Positions 35,485 through 43,985 of a stretch of 50,497 nucleotides of DNA are shown piece after piece (position 1 is the stretch's first letter; every line of letters starts with the position of its first letter). This DNA comes from Acidobacteriota bacterium. GTDB lineage: Bacteria > Acidobacteriota > Terriglobia > UBA7540. The stretch spans positions 1-50,497 of the forward strand of contig PLSX01000116.1 of NCBI GenBank assembly GCA_003165315.1. Direction: 5' to 3'. The notes under the pieces are model-generated. The model made no database searches, was not told the DNA's origin, and worked only from the letters and a program-made list of their open reading frames with translations. A program made the translations under genes and the position numbers.

Positions 35485-37062
35485 ATGGCGAATCTGTTGG
35501 CGAAGAAAACACTGGAGATGATTCAAGAGGAAGGCGCCGAGCACGGGGAGCATACCCTGCGGCGAGTCTTGGGGCCCGTCAATCTGATGACCCTGGGTAT
35601 TGGCGCCATTATTGGGGCAGGTATATTCGTTCTGACTGGCGCTGCAGCGGCTCGATATGCGGGTCCAGCTATCGTTCTGTCGTTCGTGCTGGCGGGCACG
35701 GCCTGCACTTTCGCCGGACTTTGCTATGCGGAGTTTGCCTCGCTGATCCCCATCGCCGGTTCCGCATACACTTATGCGTACGCAACTTTGGGTGAGCTCT
35801 TCGCCTGGATCATCGGTTGGGATCTGATTTTGGAGTATGCGTTTGGAGCGGCCACTGTAGCCTCAGGGTGGAGCGGCTACGTGTTGAGCTTCCTCCAGGA
35901 TTTTGGCATTCGCATTCCCCCGCAAATTACCAGCGCGCGCGGCGAACTCCTGGTGAAATACAACGGCAACTGGGAACACCTGTCCCGTATTCAAGCCACC
36001 TTGGCCTCCCGGCATATTGATCCTGGTTCCTTGCCGCAAACGGGGGCATATTTTGACCTTGTGGCTTTCATGGCCATCATCGCCATCACCGTGATTCTCG
36101 TCATTGGCATCAAGGAATCGGCGAACTTGAACAGCGCGATCGTGATTATCAAGGTTTCCATCGTACTTGTTTTCATCGCCGTCGTAGGTTTCTACGCGAT
36201 TGGCCATCCATCCCTCTTTTGGGCGAACTGGCATCCGTTTATCCCCCCCAACCTCGGGACATTTGGTGCTTTTGGTTGGTCGGGAATTGCCCGTGGTGCC
36301 GGAGTAATCTTCTTCGCCTATATCGGGTTTGATGCCGTGTCTACCGCAGCGCAGGAAGCCAAGAACCCCAAACGGGATATGCCCATCGGCATTCTTGGAT
36401 CCCTGATCATCTGCACGGTATTGTACATTCTGGTCTCAGCCCTGCTGACGGGCGTTGTTTCATACACCATGCTGAACGTATCTGACCCGGTTGCCATTGG
36501 CATCGATGCTGTCCCGGGTGTGCGGTGGGGAAGCTTTCTTGTCAAAGTTGGCGCCATCTTCGGGCTGGGCACGGTAATGCTGGTGATGTTACTTGGCCAA
36601 TCGCGGGTGTTTTACTCCATGTCCCGTGACGGGTTGCTGCCCAAATGGGCAGGTGCCATCCACCCGCGCTTCCGCACCCCCTGGATTTCCACCAGTCTGG
36701 TAGGCTGCTTTGTTGCCGCCTTTGCGGCGTTGATTCCCATTGGTATCTTGGGCGAACTTGTAAGCATTGGAACGCTCCTGGCATTCGTCATCGTGTGCGC
36801 TGGCGTTTGGGTGCTGCGGATTAAGCGCCCCGACTTGCCGCGGCCCTTCAAAACCCCGCTGGTCCCGCTGGTACCCATTTTGGGAATCATCGTCTCACTG
36901 GGGTTGATGGCAAGCTTGCCCGGAAGCACGTGGTTGCGCCTGATCATCTGGCTGATTGTCGGTATGGTGCTTTATTTCACCTACGGCCGAAAACACAGCC
37001 GGGTTCAGCTTGCGGCGGCAGAAGGCCCCTTGAAGGGTGGCGATGTCATTAGCCGTGGGTGA
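35485..37062 (+). CDS. APC-family cationic amino acid transporter (CAT-like)
   Basis: A 525-residue permease with about 12-14 hydrophobic helices. The CAT-type signature LGPVNLMTLGIGAIIGAGIFVLTGAAAARYAGPA is in helix 1, with FAYIGFDAVSTAAQEAKNPKRDMPIGI in the middle and a C-terminal PDLPRPFKTPLVPLVPILGI block. A 70-residue extracytoplasmic stretch (about 135-190) with little similarity elsewhere separates helices. AAGGAG precedes the ATG at about 12 bases. It is in tandem with the preceding permease. Likely substrates are basic or small neutral amino acids. Confidence 0.9.
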   Translation: MANLLAKKTLEMIQEEGAEHGEHTLRRVLGPVNLMTLGIGAIIGAGIFVLTGAAAARYAGPAIVLSFVLAGTACTFAGLCYAEFASLIPIAGSAYTYAYATLGELFAWIIGWDLILEYAFGAATVASGWSGYVLSFLQDFGIRIPPQITSARGELLVKYNGNWEHLSRIQATLASRHIDPGSLPQTGAYFDLVAFMAIIAITVILVIGIKESANLNSAIVIIKVSIVLVFIAVVGFYAIGHPSLFWANWHPFIPPNLGTFGAFGWSGIARGAGVIFFAYIGFDAVSTAAQEAKNPKRDMPIGILGSLIICTVLYILVSALLTGVVSYTMLNVSDPVAIGIDAVPGVRWGSFLVKVGAIFGLGTVMLVMLLGQSRVFYSMSRDGLLPKWAGAIHPRFRTPWISTSLVGCFVAAFAALIPIGILGELVSIGTLLAFVIVCAGVWVLRIKRPDLPRPFKTPLVPLVPILGIIVSLGLMASLPGSTWLRLIIWLIVGMVLYFTYGRKHSRVQLAAAEGPLKGGDVISRG

Positions 37063-37077
37063 AAACCACGAAAAAAT

Positions 37078-39147
37078 ATGTTGGAAACGCTTCTCAGGGA
37101 ATACCGAACGCACCGTCTGGCGCGATTCACTGCTTGGGTTCTGGCCTTTGGCGCGGTACTCTGGGTCACCGGGCGCCTGGTCGGTGCCGGTGGCAGTTTG
37201 AATGGATTCCTCTGGTTTGTCTTCTGGACTTGCGCGCTGATTTGTGGCGTCTATTACCTCATCCGGCTACTGATGTTCATCCGCTCCCGTCTGCTCTGGC
37301 GACTGCGCCGTCGCCTCATCGTGGCATATATTCTCATCGGTGTTGTTCCCATTTCCCTCATCCTGGTGCTGGTGTTTCTGGGAGCCTTTATCATTAATGG
37401 GCAGTTTGGGGCTTTCCTGGTGGTCTTGAGGCTTCGCGATCACTTTGACGAAATTGAGCAGGTCAACCGCGTTGTGTTGGAGGAAGCGAGATACGGTGGG
37501 GAAAAATCACCGCCCGTCTTGCTGGATGGAATTCGAAAGTTCTACGTCACTGAGTTGGTTAACTATAGCAAAAGCTACCCTGGGCTGGTTATCACCTTGC
37601 ACTTGGGAGGCGAAACCCGTTCATTTCTTCTGGACGGTCGACCGGCGGAAAATCCTTCGGTTGTACCAAGTTGGTTGAGCGGATCGGAATACGCCAATAT
37701 CGTCACCGACCATGGCCAACTCGCCTTGCGCTCTGTGGAGCGAACGGCTACCCCGGCCGGCGATTTGACTCTCGTCCTCTCTCAGCCCTTCACCCCGGAA
37801 CTTCTGGACTTGGTGGGAAACGGCATTGGACCCGTGGGCGTGGCCGTACCCAGGCCGTTGGAGGACAACCCAACAAACAAAGTGAGAATCAGCGTGGGGT
37901 CTTCCGACGATCAACACGTCTTAAGAACGCTGATGAACTCCAAGTCAGTAAAACTCCCGGCCCCTGCAAACATGTTTGATTTTGTAGTTTTCGGAGCCTC
38001 CTCGCTCGACCCGATAATCTGGGGTGGGGACAAGGAGCAGAAAGTTGGCTCCCCTGCATTTGTTTACGTCTCATCCCGTATTTTCGCGCTCAACGGCCGG
38101 CTGCTGGCAACTCTCGGTGATTTGTCAGAGGCCTACGTATTACTTTTCAAAGCAGTGGCCATTATCTTTCTGCTCATCGAAGGCGCGGCTTTAATTATAG
38201 GCATTCGGATGACGCGCTCGATGACCCGCACCGTGGATACACTCTACGACGCTACAGAGAAAGTTAAGGCGGGTGATTTTTCTTATCGCACACGCTTTCC
38301 TTCGCATGATCAGTTGACTGCCTTAGGCGGAGCTTTTGACAGTATGACGGCCTCGGTGGAGAGGCTCATGAAGGAATCGCAGGAACGGATGCGTTTGCAG
38401 AGCGAGCTTGACATCGCTCGCGAGGTGCAGCGCCGGCTCTTTCCCCAGTCGGTGCCCAAGGTGCCGGGACTGGATCTTTATGGGGTTTGCAAAGCGGCGC
38501 GCTCCGTCAGTGGGGACTACTATGACTTTCTGAAATTGGATGAATATCGGGTGGGTGTCGTCCTGGGGGATGTGAGCGGCAAGGGAATCTCGGCAGCTCT
38601 CTTAATGGCGGCAATTCAATCCGCCCTGCGCGCGCAGTTTTACGATGGATTTGCGGGAGGTGAGGGCCCAGTCCTCGCCCAGGTTTCAACCGCGCAGGTG
38701 GTCGATCGGCTGAATCGACAGCTTTATGCCAACACGCCGCAGGAGAAATATGTAACATTTTTCTTCGCCATTTATGACGCCCGGACCCGCAAACTCTCTT
38801 ATACCAATGCCGGCCATCTGCCTCCCATCCTATTTCGCAATGGTAAGGTAGATTTCCTCCGCACCGGGGGGACCGTAGTGGGTTTGTTTCCATCCATGAA
38901 ATATGAGGTGGGGGAAATCCGTTTGGAACCGAATGACCTCATATTGGCCTATACGGATGGCATCACCGAGCCGGAGAATACTTTCGGCGAAGAGTTTGGC
39001 GAAGCCCGGCTTCTCGATGTGGCCAAACATGCCTTAAATTCACCGCCAGAGGTTCTGGCCGAAACGATTTACCGGACCGTTGACGAGTGGACGGGCAGCC
39101 CGGAACTTCAGGATGATATGACCCTGGTTGTTGCTCGTGGGTGGTAG
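37078..39147 (+). CDS. Membrane-bound SpoIIE/RsbU-type PP2C phosphatase with HAMP domain
   Basis: A 689-residue protein. Three N-terminal transmembrane helices (within residues about 15-115) precede an extracytoplasmic domain (about 120-340). A further helix follows (about 355-378, LLFKAVAIIFLLIEGAALIIGI), then a HAMP domain, and a SpoIIE phosphatase domain beginning ELDIAREVQRRLFPQSVP. Metal-ligand motifs are SGDYYDF, VLGDVSGKGISAALLMA, YTNAGHLPP, LAYTDGITEPEN and LQDDMTLVVARG. It probably dephosphorylates an anti-sigma-factor antagonist; no such partner is adjacent. Weak ribosome site; it begins 15 bases after the permease stop. Confidence 0.9.
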   Translation: MLETLLREYRTHRLARFTAWVLAFGAVLWVTGRLVGAGGSLNGFLWFVFWTCALICGVYYLIRLLMFIRSRLLWRLRRRLIVAYILIGVVPISLILVLVFLGAFIINGQFGAFLVVLRLRDHFDEIEQVNRVVLEEARYGGEKSPPVLLDGIRKFYVTELVNYSKSYPGLVITLHLGGETRSFLLDGRPAENPSVVPSWLSGSEYANIVTDHGQLALRSVERTATPAGDLTLVLSQPFTPELLDLVGNGIGPVGVAVPRPLEDNPTNKVRISVGSSDDQHVLRTLMNSKSVKLPAPANMFDFVVFGASSLDPIIWGGDKEQKVGSPAFVYVSSRIFALNGRLLATLGDLSEAYVLLFKAVAIIFLLIEGAALIIGIRMTRSMTRTVDTLYDATEKVKAGDFSYRTRFPSHDQLTALGGAFDSMTASVERLMKESQERMRLQSELDIAREVQRRLFPQSVPKVPGLDLYGVCKAARSVSGDYYDFLKLDEYRVGVVLGDVSGKGISAALLMAAIQSALRAQFYDGFAGGEGPVLAQVSTAQVVDRLNRQLYANTPQEKYVTFFFAIYDARTRKLSYTNAGHLPPILFRNGKVDFLRTGGTVVGLFPSMKYEVGEIRLEPNDLILAYTDGITEPENTFGEEFGEARLLDVAKHALNSPPEVLAETIYRTVDEWTGSPELQDDMTLVVARGW

Positions 39148-39225
39148 TTTCCTCCGGCTATGGTTGTCGCCGAAAGAGAAGTCCGGTAGACTTGGGCATT
39201 AATTCCCGGAGTAAGGAGTTGAAGT

Positions 39226-39969
39226 GTGCCGTTGCGTAATCGTGTTGCCCTTGTAACTGGAGCTTCGCGCGGAATCGGAAAGGAAATCGCCCTGGGGTTG
39301 GGGCGAGCCGGACTGCGTGTTGCGGTGGCCTTTCGCACGAATAAAATGGGGGCTCAAAAAGTATTGACGGATTTGCGGGCTGCGGGGGCGGAAGGCCTGG
39401 CATTGGCCACTGATGTCACCGATCCCACACGGGTCAAGGAGTTGATTGACGCTGTGGTCAAACAATTTGGAAGGTTGGATGTCTTGGTGAATAACGTCGG
39501 CGACTTTGAGTGGAAGCAGGTTGCCGAATCCACCGTGGAAGCATGGCGCTCCATTATTGAGTCAAACCTCTACAGCGTTTTTTACACCACCAAGTTTGCC
39601 TTGCCGGTCATGCGGCGCCAACACTGGGGGCGGATTATCAACCTTGGAGCAGTGGGTGCGGAACGTGCTTTCGGCCAGGCGAAAATCTCCGCCTATTCCG
39701 CCGCCAAATCCGGACTGGTGGCCTTCACGCGCTCCGTCGCGTTGGAAGAGGCACGCAATGGAATTACGGCCAACGTGGTGAACCCGCCCGTGATCGATGA
39801 GAAAGAGTTGTCGCTCGAAGAAGCACAGCGTCTAACCGACGCGCGTTTTCCCGTGGGCCGGCCCGCCACCGGCCGAGACGTCAGCGAAGCCGTAAGATTC
39901 TTCGCCTCGGAAGAGGCCACTTTCATTACCGGGCAGGTGCTGAATGTGAGCGGCGGGTGGATGTTGTAA
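39226..39969 (+). CDS. Short-chain dehydrogenase/reductase lacking the catalytic Ser
   Basis: A 247-residue SDR with the NAD(P) loop TGASRGIGKEIA, NNVG, and the YSAAK active-site Tyr-Lys pair. The catalytic Ser position, usually in NIxS, reads INLGAVG here, so Ser is replaced by Ala (codon GCA). The C-terminus (FITGQVLNVSGGWML) is FabG-like. Such a protein may be inactive, use another residue, or act as a partner. It starts at GTG 39226 with an AAGGAG site. A FabG-like ketoacyl reductase is the closest reading. Confidence 0.88.
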   Translation: MPLRNRVALVTGASRGIGKEIALGLGRAGLRVAVAFRTNKMGAQKVLTDLRAAGAEGLALATDVTDPTRVKELIDAVVKQFGRLDVLVNNVGDFEWKQVAESTVEAWRSIIESNLYSVFYTTKFALPVMRRQHWGRIINLGAVGAERAFGQAKISAYSAAKSGLVAFTRSVALEEARNGITANVVNPPVIDEKELSLEEAQRLTDARFPVGRPATGRDVSEAVRFFASEEATFITGQVLNVSGGWML

Positions 39970-40135
39970 AGAGCAGAATTCAGGAGTCAGGAACCTGGAG
40001 TCAGACGCCACAGTCAAAAGACAGTTGCCTGGGGCTGGAAGGGTGAAATCAGAAGTTACCAGATAGCGGCCAGGTGCTACACCAGAAAATCCGGCATTCT
40101 GACTTCTCTCTCCTGACTCCTTCCTCCTCAAAAAG
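39970..40135. repeat. GGAGTCAGGA inverted word repeat
   Basis: AGGAGTCAGGA at 39982-39992 pairs perfectly with TCCTGACTCCT at 40111-40121. Words such as GGAACCTGGAGTCAG and CTGACTTCTCTC surround them. No gene is present; the right arm ends 14 bases before the nnrD ATG, which lacks a Shine-Dalgarno. The CTGACTCC word reappears at about 43930, 44700-44730 and 46055. Confidence 0.7.
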
Positions 40136-41719
40136 ATGAAAATTCTCACCGCCTCCCAGATGCAGCGGATTGATCGCCTGACGACGGAGCGATTCGGCGT
40201 TCCCAGCCTTACTTTGATGGAGAATGCCGGCCGCAGCGTGGTGGATTTCCTCTCCACGCGTCTGGCGCCACTCGCCGAGCACCGAATCGTGATTCTCTGT
40301 GGGAAGGGCAATAACGGTGGTGATGGCCTGGTGGTGGCGCGCTTACTGCGTGAACAAGAGTTTAAGCCGCGCGTGCTACTGTTTGCTGAACCTGCACATT
40401 TGCAGGGGGATGCTGCATCGAATTATGCGCGGCTGATCACGTCTGGGCAGGCAGAGATCATCACCAATCGCGAGTCGTGGCAAGCCATCTCAGCCTCTCT
40501 CACCGACACTACACTCTTTGTTGACGCGATCCTGGGGACGGGATTATCAAAGCCGCTTGAAGGATTCCTCCTGGAAGTTGTGCGAGATGTTAATGCGCGA
40601 TTCTCGGCCGCCGAGGTACTGGCAGTGGATTTGCCCACTGGAATATCTGCGGATACTGGTGAAATAATGGGCGAGCACATGCGCGCGGATTTCTGCGTGA
40701 CCTTTACTGCCCCCAAGATTGCCCACGTCTTTCCGCCCGCGTGCGACCGGGTGGGGGAATGGGTGGTGAATCAAATTGGGACACCCATGGCGGCACTGGA
40801 GAGCGACCCCACTCTCTCCCTGAACCTCACGTTCCGCCAGGATGTGGCATGGGTCGTTAAGCCGCGAGCCGCTGCCGCAAATAAGGGCAACTATGGGCAT
40901 GCCTTGATCGTGGCGGGCTCAATGGGCAAGACGGGCGCTGCCGCCATGGCCGCGCGCGCCGCGTTGCGAGCAGGCGCGGGGCTGGTGACGGTGGCCACCG
41001 CCAAAAGTGCCCTGCCGATCATCTCAACTTTGAGCATGGAATTGATGACGGAGGCACTGGCAGAAACCGAAGACGGCGCCATCTCCCTTCACGCCTTGGA
41101 TGGCACGCAATTGGACAAGCTGGTGGAGAAGAAGTCCGTCCTGGCTGTGGGGCCGGGCGTCGGAGGGCACCCTGAGACTGCGGAATTTGTGCGCGCTTTC
41201 GTCAATAAATATCCCTTGCCACTGGTTTTGGACGCCGACGGATTGATTGCCTTCGCAGGCCGCATGGATCTGTTCCGCCAGGACGTACGGCCCCGTGGTA
41301 CAGCGGTATTTACCCCGCATCCTGGGGAAATGGCGCGACTGACGGGGAAGACGATCGCGGAAATCCAATCCAATCGCGTGACGGTGGCTCGCGAATTCTC
41401 CCAACAATTTGGAGTTACGCTGGTTCTTAAAGGATTTCGGACGCTGATTGCCTCCCCGGATGGACAGGTCTGGGTGAACCCCACCGGCAATCCCGGAATG
41501 GCCACCGGTGGCACTGGCGACGTGCTGACGGGCCTGACGGCGGGACTCTTGGCACAATTTCCCACTCATCCAGTGGGCGAAGTGGCCACGGCTGCGGTAT
41601 ACTTGCATGGTTTGGCGGGCGACCTTGCCGCCGAAGAGTTTGGGCAACAATCCATGTTGGCGGGGGATCTATTGGACAAGATCCCAAAGGCCTATAAAGA
41701 GTTGACGATTGACGATTGA
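40136..41719 (+). CDS. nnrD: Bifunctional NAD(P)H-hydrate repair enzyme (epimerase + dehydratase)
   Basis: A 527-residue fusion. The N-terminal YjeF_N/NnrE epimerase domain (residues about 1-215) has ENAGRSVVDFL and CGKGNNGGDGLVVARLL. The C-terminal NnrD dehydratase domain (about 225-525) has VAGSMGKTGAAAMAARAALRAGAGLVTVA and GNPGMATGGTGDVLTG. Together they repair damaged NADHX and NADPHX in the cytoplasm. The last residues (ELTIDD) are encoded by a GACGATT tandem repeat. It is followed by tsaE, a common pairing. Confidence 0.95.
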   Translation: MKILTASQMQRIDRLTTERFGVPSLTLMENAGRSVVDFLSTRLAPLAEHRIVILCGKGNNGGDGLVVARLLREQEFKPRVLLFAEPAHLQGDAASNYARLITSGQAEIITNRESWQAISASLTDTTLFVDAILGTGLSKPLEGFLLEVVRDVNARFSAAEVLAVDLPTGISADTGEIMGEHMRADFCVTFTAPKIAHVFPPACDRVGEWVVNQIGTPMAALESDPTLSLNLTFRQDVAWVVKPRAAAANKGNYGHALIVAGSMGKTGAAAMAARAALRAGAGLVTVATAKSALPIISTLSMELMTEALAETEDGAISLHALDGTQLDKLVEKKSVLAVGPGVGGHPETAEFVRAFVNKYPLPLVLDADGLIAFAGRMDLFRQDVRPRGTAVFTPHPGEMARLTGKTIAEIQSNRVTVAREFSQQFGVTLVLKGFRTLIASPDGQVWVNPTGNPGMATGGTGDVLTGLTAGLLAQFPTHPVGEVATAAVYLHGLAGDLAAEEFGQQSMLAGDLLDKIPKAYKELTIDD

Positions 41720-41815
41720 TGATCGTTGATTGAGGGCGGTCCGCTGCCAATTGTCGATTGATAATAAAGAAGGCTTTGATGTTCTCAATTGACAATCGGA
41801 AATCGACCATCACCC
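41700..41815. repeat. GATTGA/GACGATT word repeat across nnrD end and tsaE start
   Basis: The words GACGATT, GATTGATGATCG and CAATTGTCGATTG run from the last codons of nnrD through the gap into the first codons of tsaE (CTCAATTGACAATCGGAAATCGACC). Inverted pairs such as CAATTGTCGATTG with CAATTGACAATCGG are visible. The same word family reappears at 42905-42985. Confidence 0.65.
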
Positions 41816-42276
41816 ATGCGGGGCCGGCAATCCAAGATCGGCGGTTGACTGCTGAACGTGTGACGCTTTCGCCGGAAGAAACAATGCAATATGGGCGGGA
41901 AATAGCGGTGCACCTTCAGCCCCCATGCCTCGTACTCCTGGAAGGTGATTTGGGCGCCGGAAAAACCACACTGGTCAAAGGCATTGTTGCCGGGCTGGGC
42001 GCGGCGGATGAAGATGAAGTCACCAGCCCTTCTTTCACGTTAATGCATGAGTATGGCTCCGGCGGAAGAGTTTTTCACGCGGATCTCTATCGTATTGAAG
42101 GCGCGCGCGATCTTGCCACCCTGGGGCTGGAAGATTTATCAAGCCATGCGGCTACGGTTCTTATTGAATGGGGTGAGAAGCTTGGAGATAATATCCCCAA
42201 ACCTTGCGTCAAAATCCGAATGGAGCATCATGGAAGTGACTCCCGTCGAATTCTCATTGAACGTGTGGAAGCGTAG
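41779..42276 (+). CDS. tsaE: tRNA threonylcarbamoyladenosine biosynthesis ATPase TsaE
   Basis: A 165-residue P-loop ATPase: Walker A LEGDLGAGKTTLVKGI, then VTSPSFTLMHEY, FHADLYRIEGARDLATLGLEDL and VLIEWGEKL. It drives the TsaBDE complex that makes t6A37 in tRNA. ATG 41779 with AAGAAGG five bases upstream is preferred over TTG 41758. The first 14 or so residues are partly repeat-encoded and absent from typical TsaE. Its last 47 bases overlap the next gene. Confidence 0.93.
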   Translation: MFSIDNRKSTITHAGPAIQDRRLTAERVTLSPEETMQYGREIAVHLQPPCLVLLEGDLGAGKTTLVKGIVAGLGAADEDEVTSPSFTLMHEYGSGGRVFHADLYRIEGARDLATLGLEDLSSHAATVLIEWGEKLGDNIPKPCVKIRMEHHGSDSRRILIERVEA

Positions 42277-42895
42277 CATTCTCTCCCGGGCATGTGCGGT
42301 CCTTGGACTGCTGGCGGCCCTCTTTGCCGTGGGTTGCGGTGGAGTTCCCAAAGTCTACTACTACACCTTGCAAGTGCCTTCCGCGCCTGCGGCTACCGAC
42401 CCCAGGACCGACTACGTTTTGGGGGTGGAACACTTCCGCGCCCCGGAAATCTTGCGTGACGACCGCATCGTCTATTACGTCTCGCCCACGCAGATTAACT
42501 TCTATCAAAATCATCGCTGGGGATCGGATCCTGCCACCCTGGTTTCTGATTACACCGTTCAATGGATGGATTCCAGTGGCGTCTTTTCGCAGGTCAAGGC
42601 GCTCCCCGTTCGCGAACATGTGGACTATACCCTGGGTGGGAGCATCCTGAGTTTTGAAGAAGTCGATTCCGATGGTGGCTCCAAGGTCCGGCTGGGGTTG
42701 GCGCTCTCTCTGGTAAGGACCAGCGATCACAAACTTGTCTGGTCAGGTGAGCAACACCAGGAAACACCGCTTCCGGAGCATGGGGTTGAGGGTGTAGCCA
42801 TCGCGCTCAATGCCTCGTGCGCCCAGGTTCTTCGGCAGATGGCGCCTGCACTCATTGCGCAAGTTGAACAGGATTATAAGAGCAGTGGCAAGTGA
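42230..42895 (+). CDS. PqiC-like ABC transport auxiliary lipoprotein
   Basis: A 221-residue lipoprotein. The signal segment SRACAVLGLLAALFAVGC ends in a lipobox-like AVGC (atypical -3 Ala), giving a lipidated Cys near residue 35. The mature part resembles the ABC-type transport auxiliary component (PqiC/LptE-like) family: YYYTLQVPS at the start, ILRDDRIVYYVSPTQINFYQNHRWGSDPATLV and LGGSILSFEEVD. Such proteins work with MCE/Pqi lipid transport systems in the periplasm; no MCE gene is adjacent. GGAG precedes the ATG, and the gene overlaps the end of tsaE. Confidence 0.8.
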   Translation: MEVTPVEFSLNVWKRSILSRACAVLGLLAALFAVGCGGVPKVYYYTLQVPSAPAATDPRTDYVLGVEHFRAPEILRDDRIVYYVSPTQINFYQNHRWGSDPATLVSDYTVQWMDSSGVFSQVKALPVREHVDYTLGGSILSFEEVDSDGGSKVRLGLALSLVRTSDHKLVWSGEQHQETPLPEHGVEGVAIALNASCAQVLRQMAPALIAQVEQDYKSSGK

Positions 42896-43038
42896 TGCGG
42901 AATTAGCGATTGGCGATTGATGATTGTCGATTGAGAATTGTGAAAATTGATGCGATCTCCAATTGAAGATCGATGATCGACAGTTGAGTTTTGTTCGTCA
43001 TTGCCAATCAAATACTGGAAAGTGGAGAAACCCTAATT
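42896..43038. repeat. GCGATTGGCGATTGATGATT word repeat
   Basis: Tandem and inverted GATTG words (GCGATTGGCGATTGATGATTG at about 42905, then TCCAATTGAAGATCGATGATCGACAGTTGAG) fill the gap after the lipoprotein gene. The GATTGA family matches 41700-41815, so the same word has been used at two neighbouring junctions. Confidence 0.55.
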
Positions 43039-43848
43039 ATGACGGAAAATGGGAGCCCTACGCCGTGGGGTTTGATCGTGGGTTCGTCGAGCGGTTTTGG
43101 CGCCGCCGTAAGCTTGGAGTTGGCGCGCTCCGGACTCAACATTCTGGGCGTGCATTTTGATCGCCGCCAGAATATGCCTCAGGTTGAGCAAGTCATCGCA
43201 CGTATTCGCGAAACTGGCCGTGACGTCCTCTTTTACAACATTAATGCTGCCGACCCCGCCAAGCGCGCGGAAGCCTTGAATCAGATGCAGGAGCACTGGA
43301 AAAAGCTCGGCGGCGAGCACTTCGTCAAAGTGCTTTTGCATTCAGTGGCGTTCGGTTCTCTAAAGCCTTATGTGGGGGAATCCCCGGAAGAGGAATTGAC
43401 GCAGCAGCAGATGGATATGACCGTGGACGTGATGGGAAACAACCTGGTCTATTGGACGCAGGAGCTATTCCGTAGAAAAATGCTCGCCCGCGGAAGCCGC
43501 ATTTATGCCATGACCAGCGCTGGAGGGCATAGCGTGATTCCGAATTATGGCGCGGTTTCAGCCGCCAAGGCGGTCATGGAATCGCACATTCGCCAGCTCG
43601 CCTATGAACTGATGCCCTATGGGATTACGGCCAACGCCATCCAGGCAGGGATCACCATAACCGCAGCTTCCGGCAAGATCCCCGGAATCGAAAAGCTTGC
43701 TGAGTTCGCCCGCCTGCGCAATCCCGGTGGCCGGCTGACCACTCCTGAAGACGTGGCTCAGGCAATCTCCGCCTTGATGGACGATAAGACCCATTGGTTA
43801 ACGGGAAATGTGATTCGCGTGGACGGCGGAGAAGATATCGTCACCTAA
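43039..43848 (+). CDS. SDR-type enoyl-ACP reductase (FabL/FabI-like)
   Basis: A 269-residue SDR. The cofactor loop is VGSSSGFGAAVSLELA. The active site is NYGAVSAAK, that is Tyr-x6-Lys, the spacing of enoyl-ACP reductases FabI and FabL rather than the Tyr-x3-Lys of ketoreductases. The segment LHSVAFGSLKPY and the C-terminus HWLTGNVIRVDGGED also resemble FabL. It would reduce trans-2-enoyl-ACP in fatty-acid elongation. ATG 43039 follows GGAG at about 10 bases. It stands apart from other fab genes. Confidence 0.82.
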   Translation: MTENGSPTPWGLIVGSSSGFGAAVSLELARSGLNILGVHFDRRQNMPQVEQVIARIRETGRDVLFYNINAADPAKRAEALNQMQEHWKKLGGEHFVKVLLHSVAFGSLKPYVGESPEEELTQQQMDMTVDVMGNNLVYWTQELFRRKMLARGSRIYAMTSAGGHSVIPNYGAVSAAKAVMESHIRQLAYELMPYGITANAIQAGITITAASGKIPGIEKLAEFARLRNPGGRLTTPEDVAQAISALMDDKTHWLTGNVIRVDGGEDIVT

Positions 43849-43985
43849 GCAGCCAGGAGGAAGGAGCCAGAATAAATATTGGTCTGTATCGTGAGGTTTG
43901 AAGCTTAAGAATTATTGATTCTAACTTTTGTCTCCTGACTCTTGCCTCGTGACTCCTAGCTCCTGATTTCTGCTTTTCTCGTAAG
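43849..43985. repeat. CTCCTGACTC word repeat encoding the MOSC gene stop
   Basis: AGCCAGGAGGAAGGAGCCAG at 43851-43870 is answered by GTCTCCTGACTCTTGCCTCG and CTCCTAGCTCCTGATTTCTGC (about 43931-43974). On the minus strand the second part encodes the last residues and stop (AEIRS, TAG) of the MOSC protein, so repeat sequence forms the end of the gene. Confidence 0.65.
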
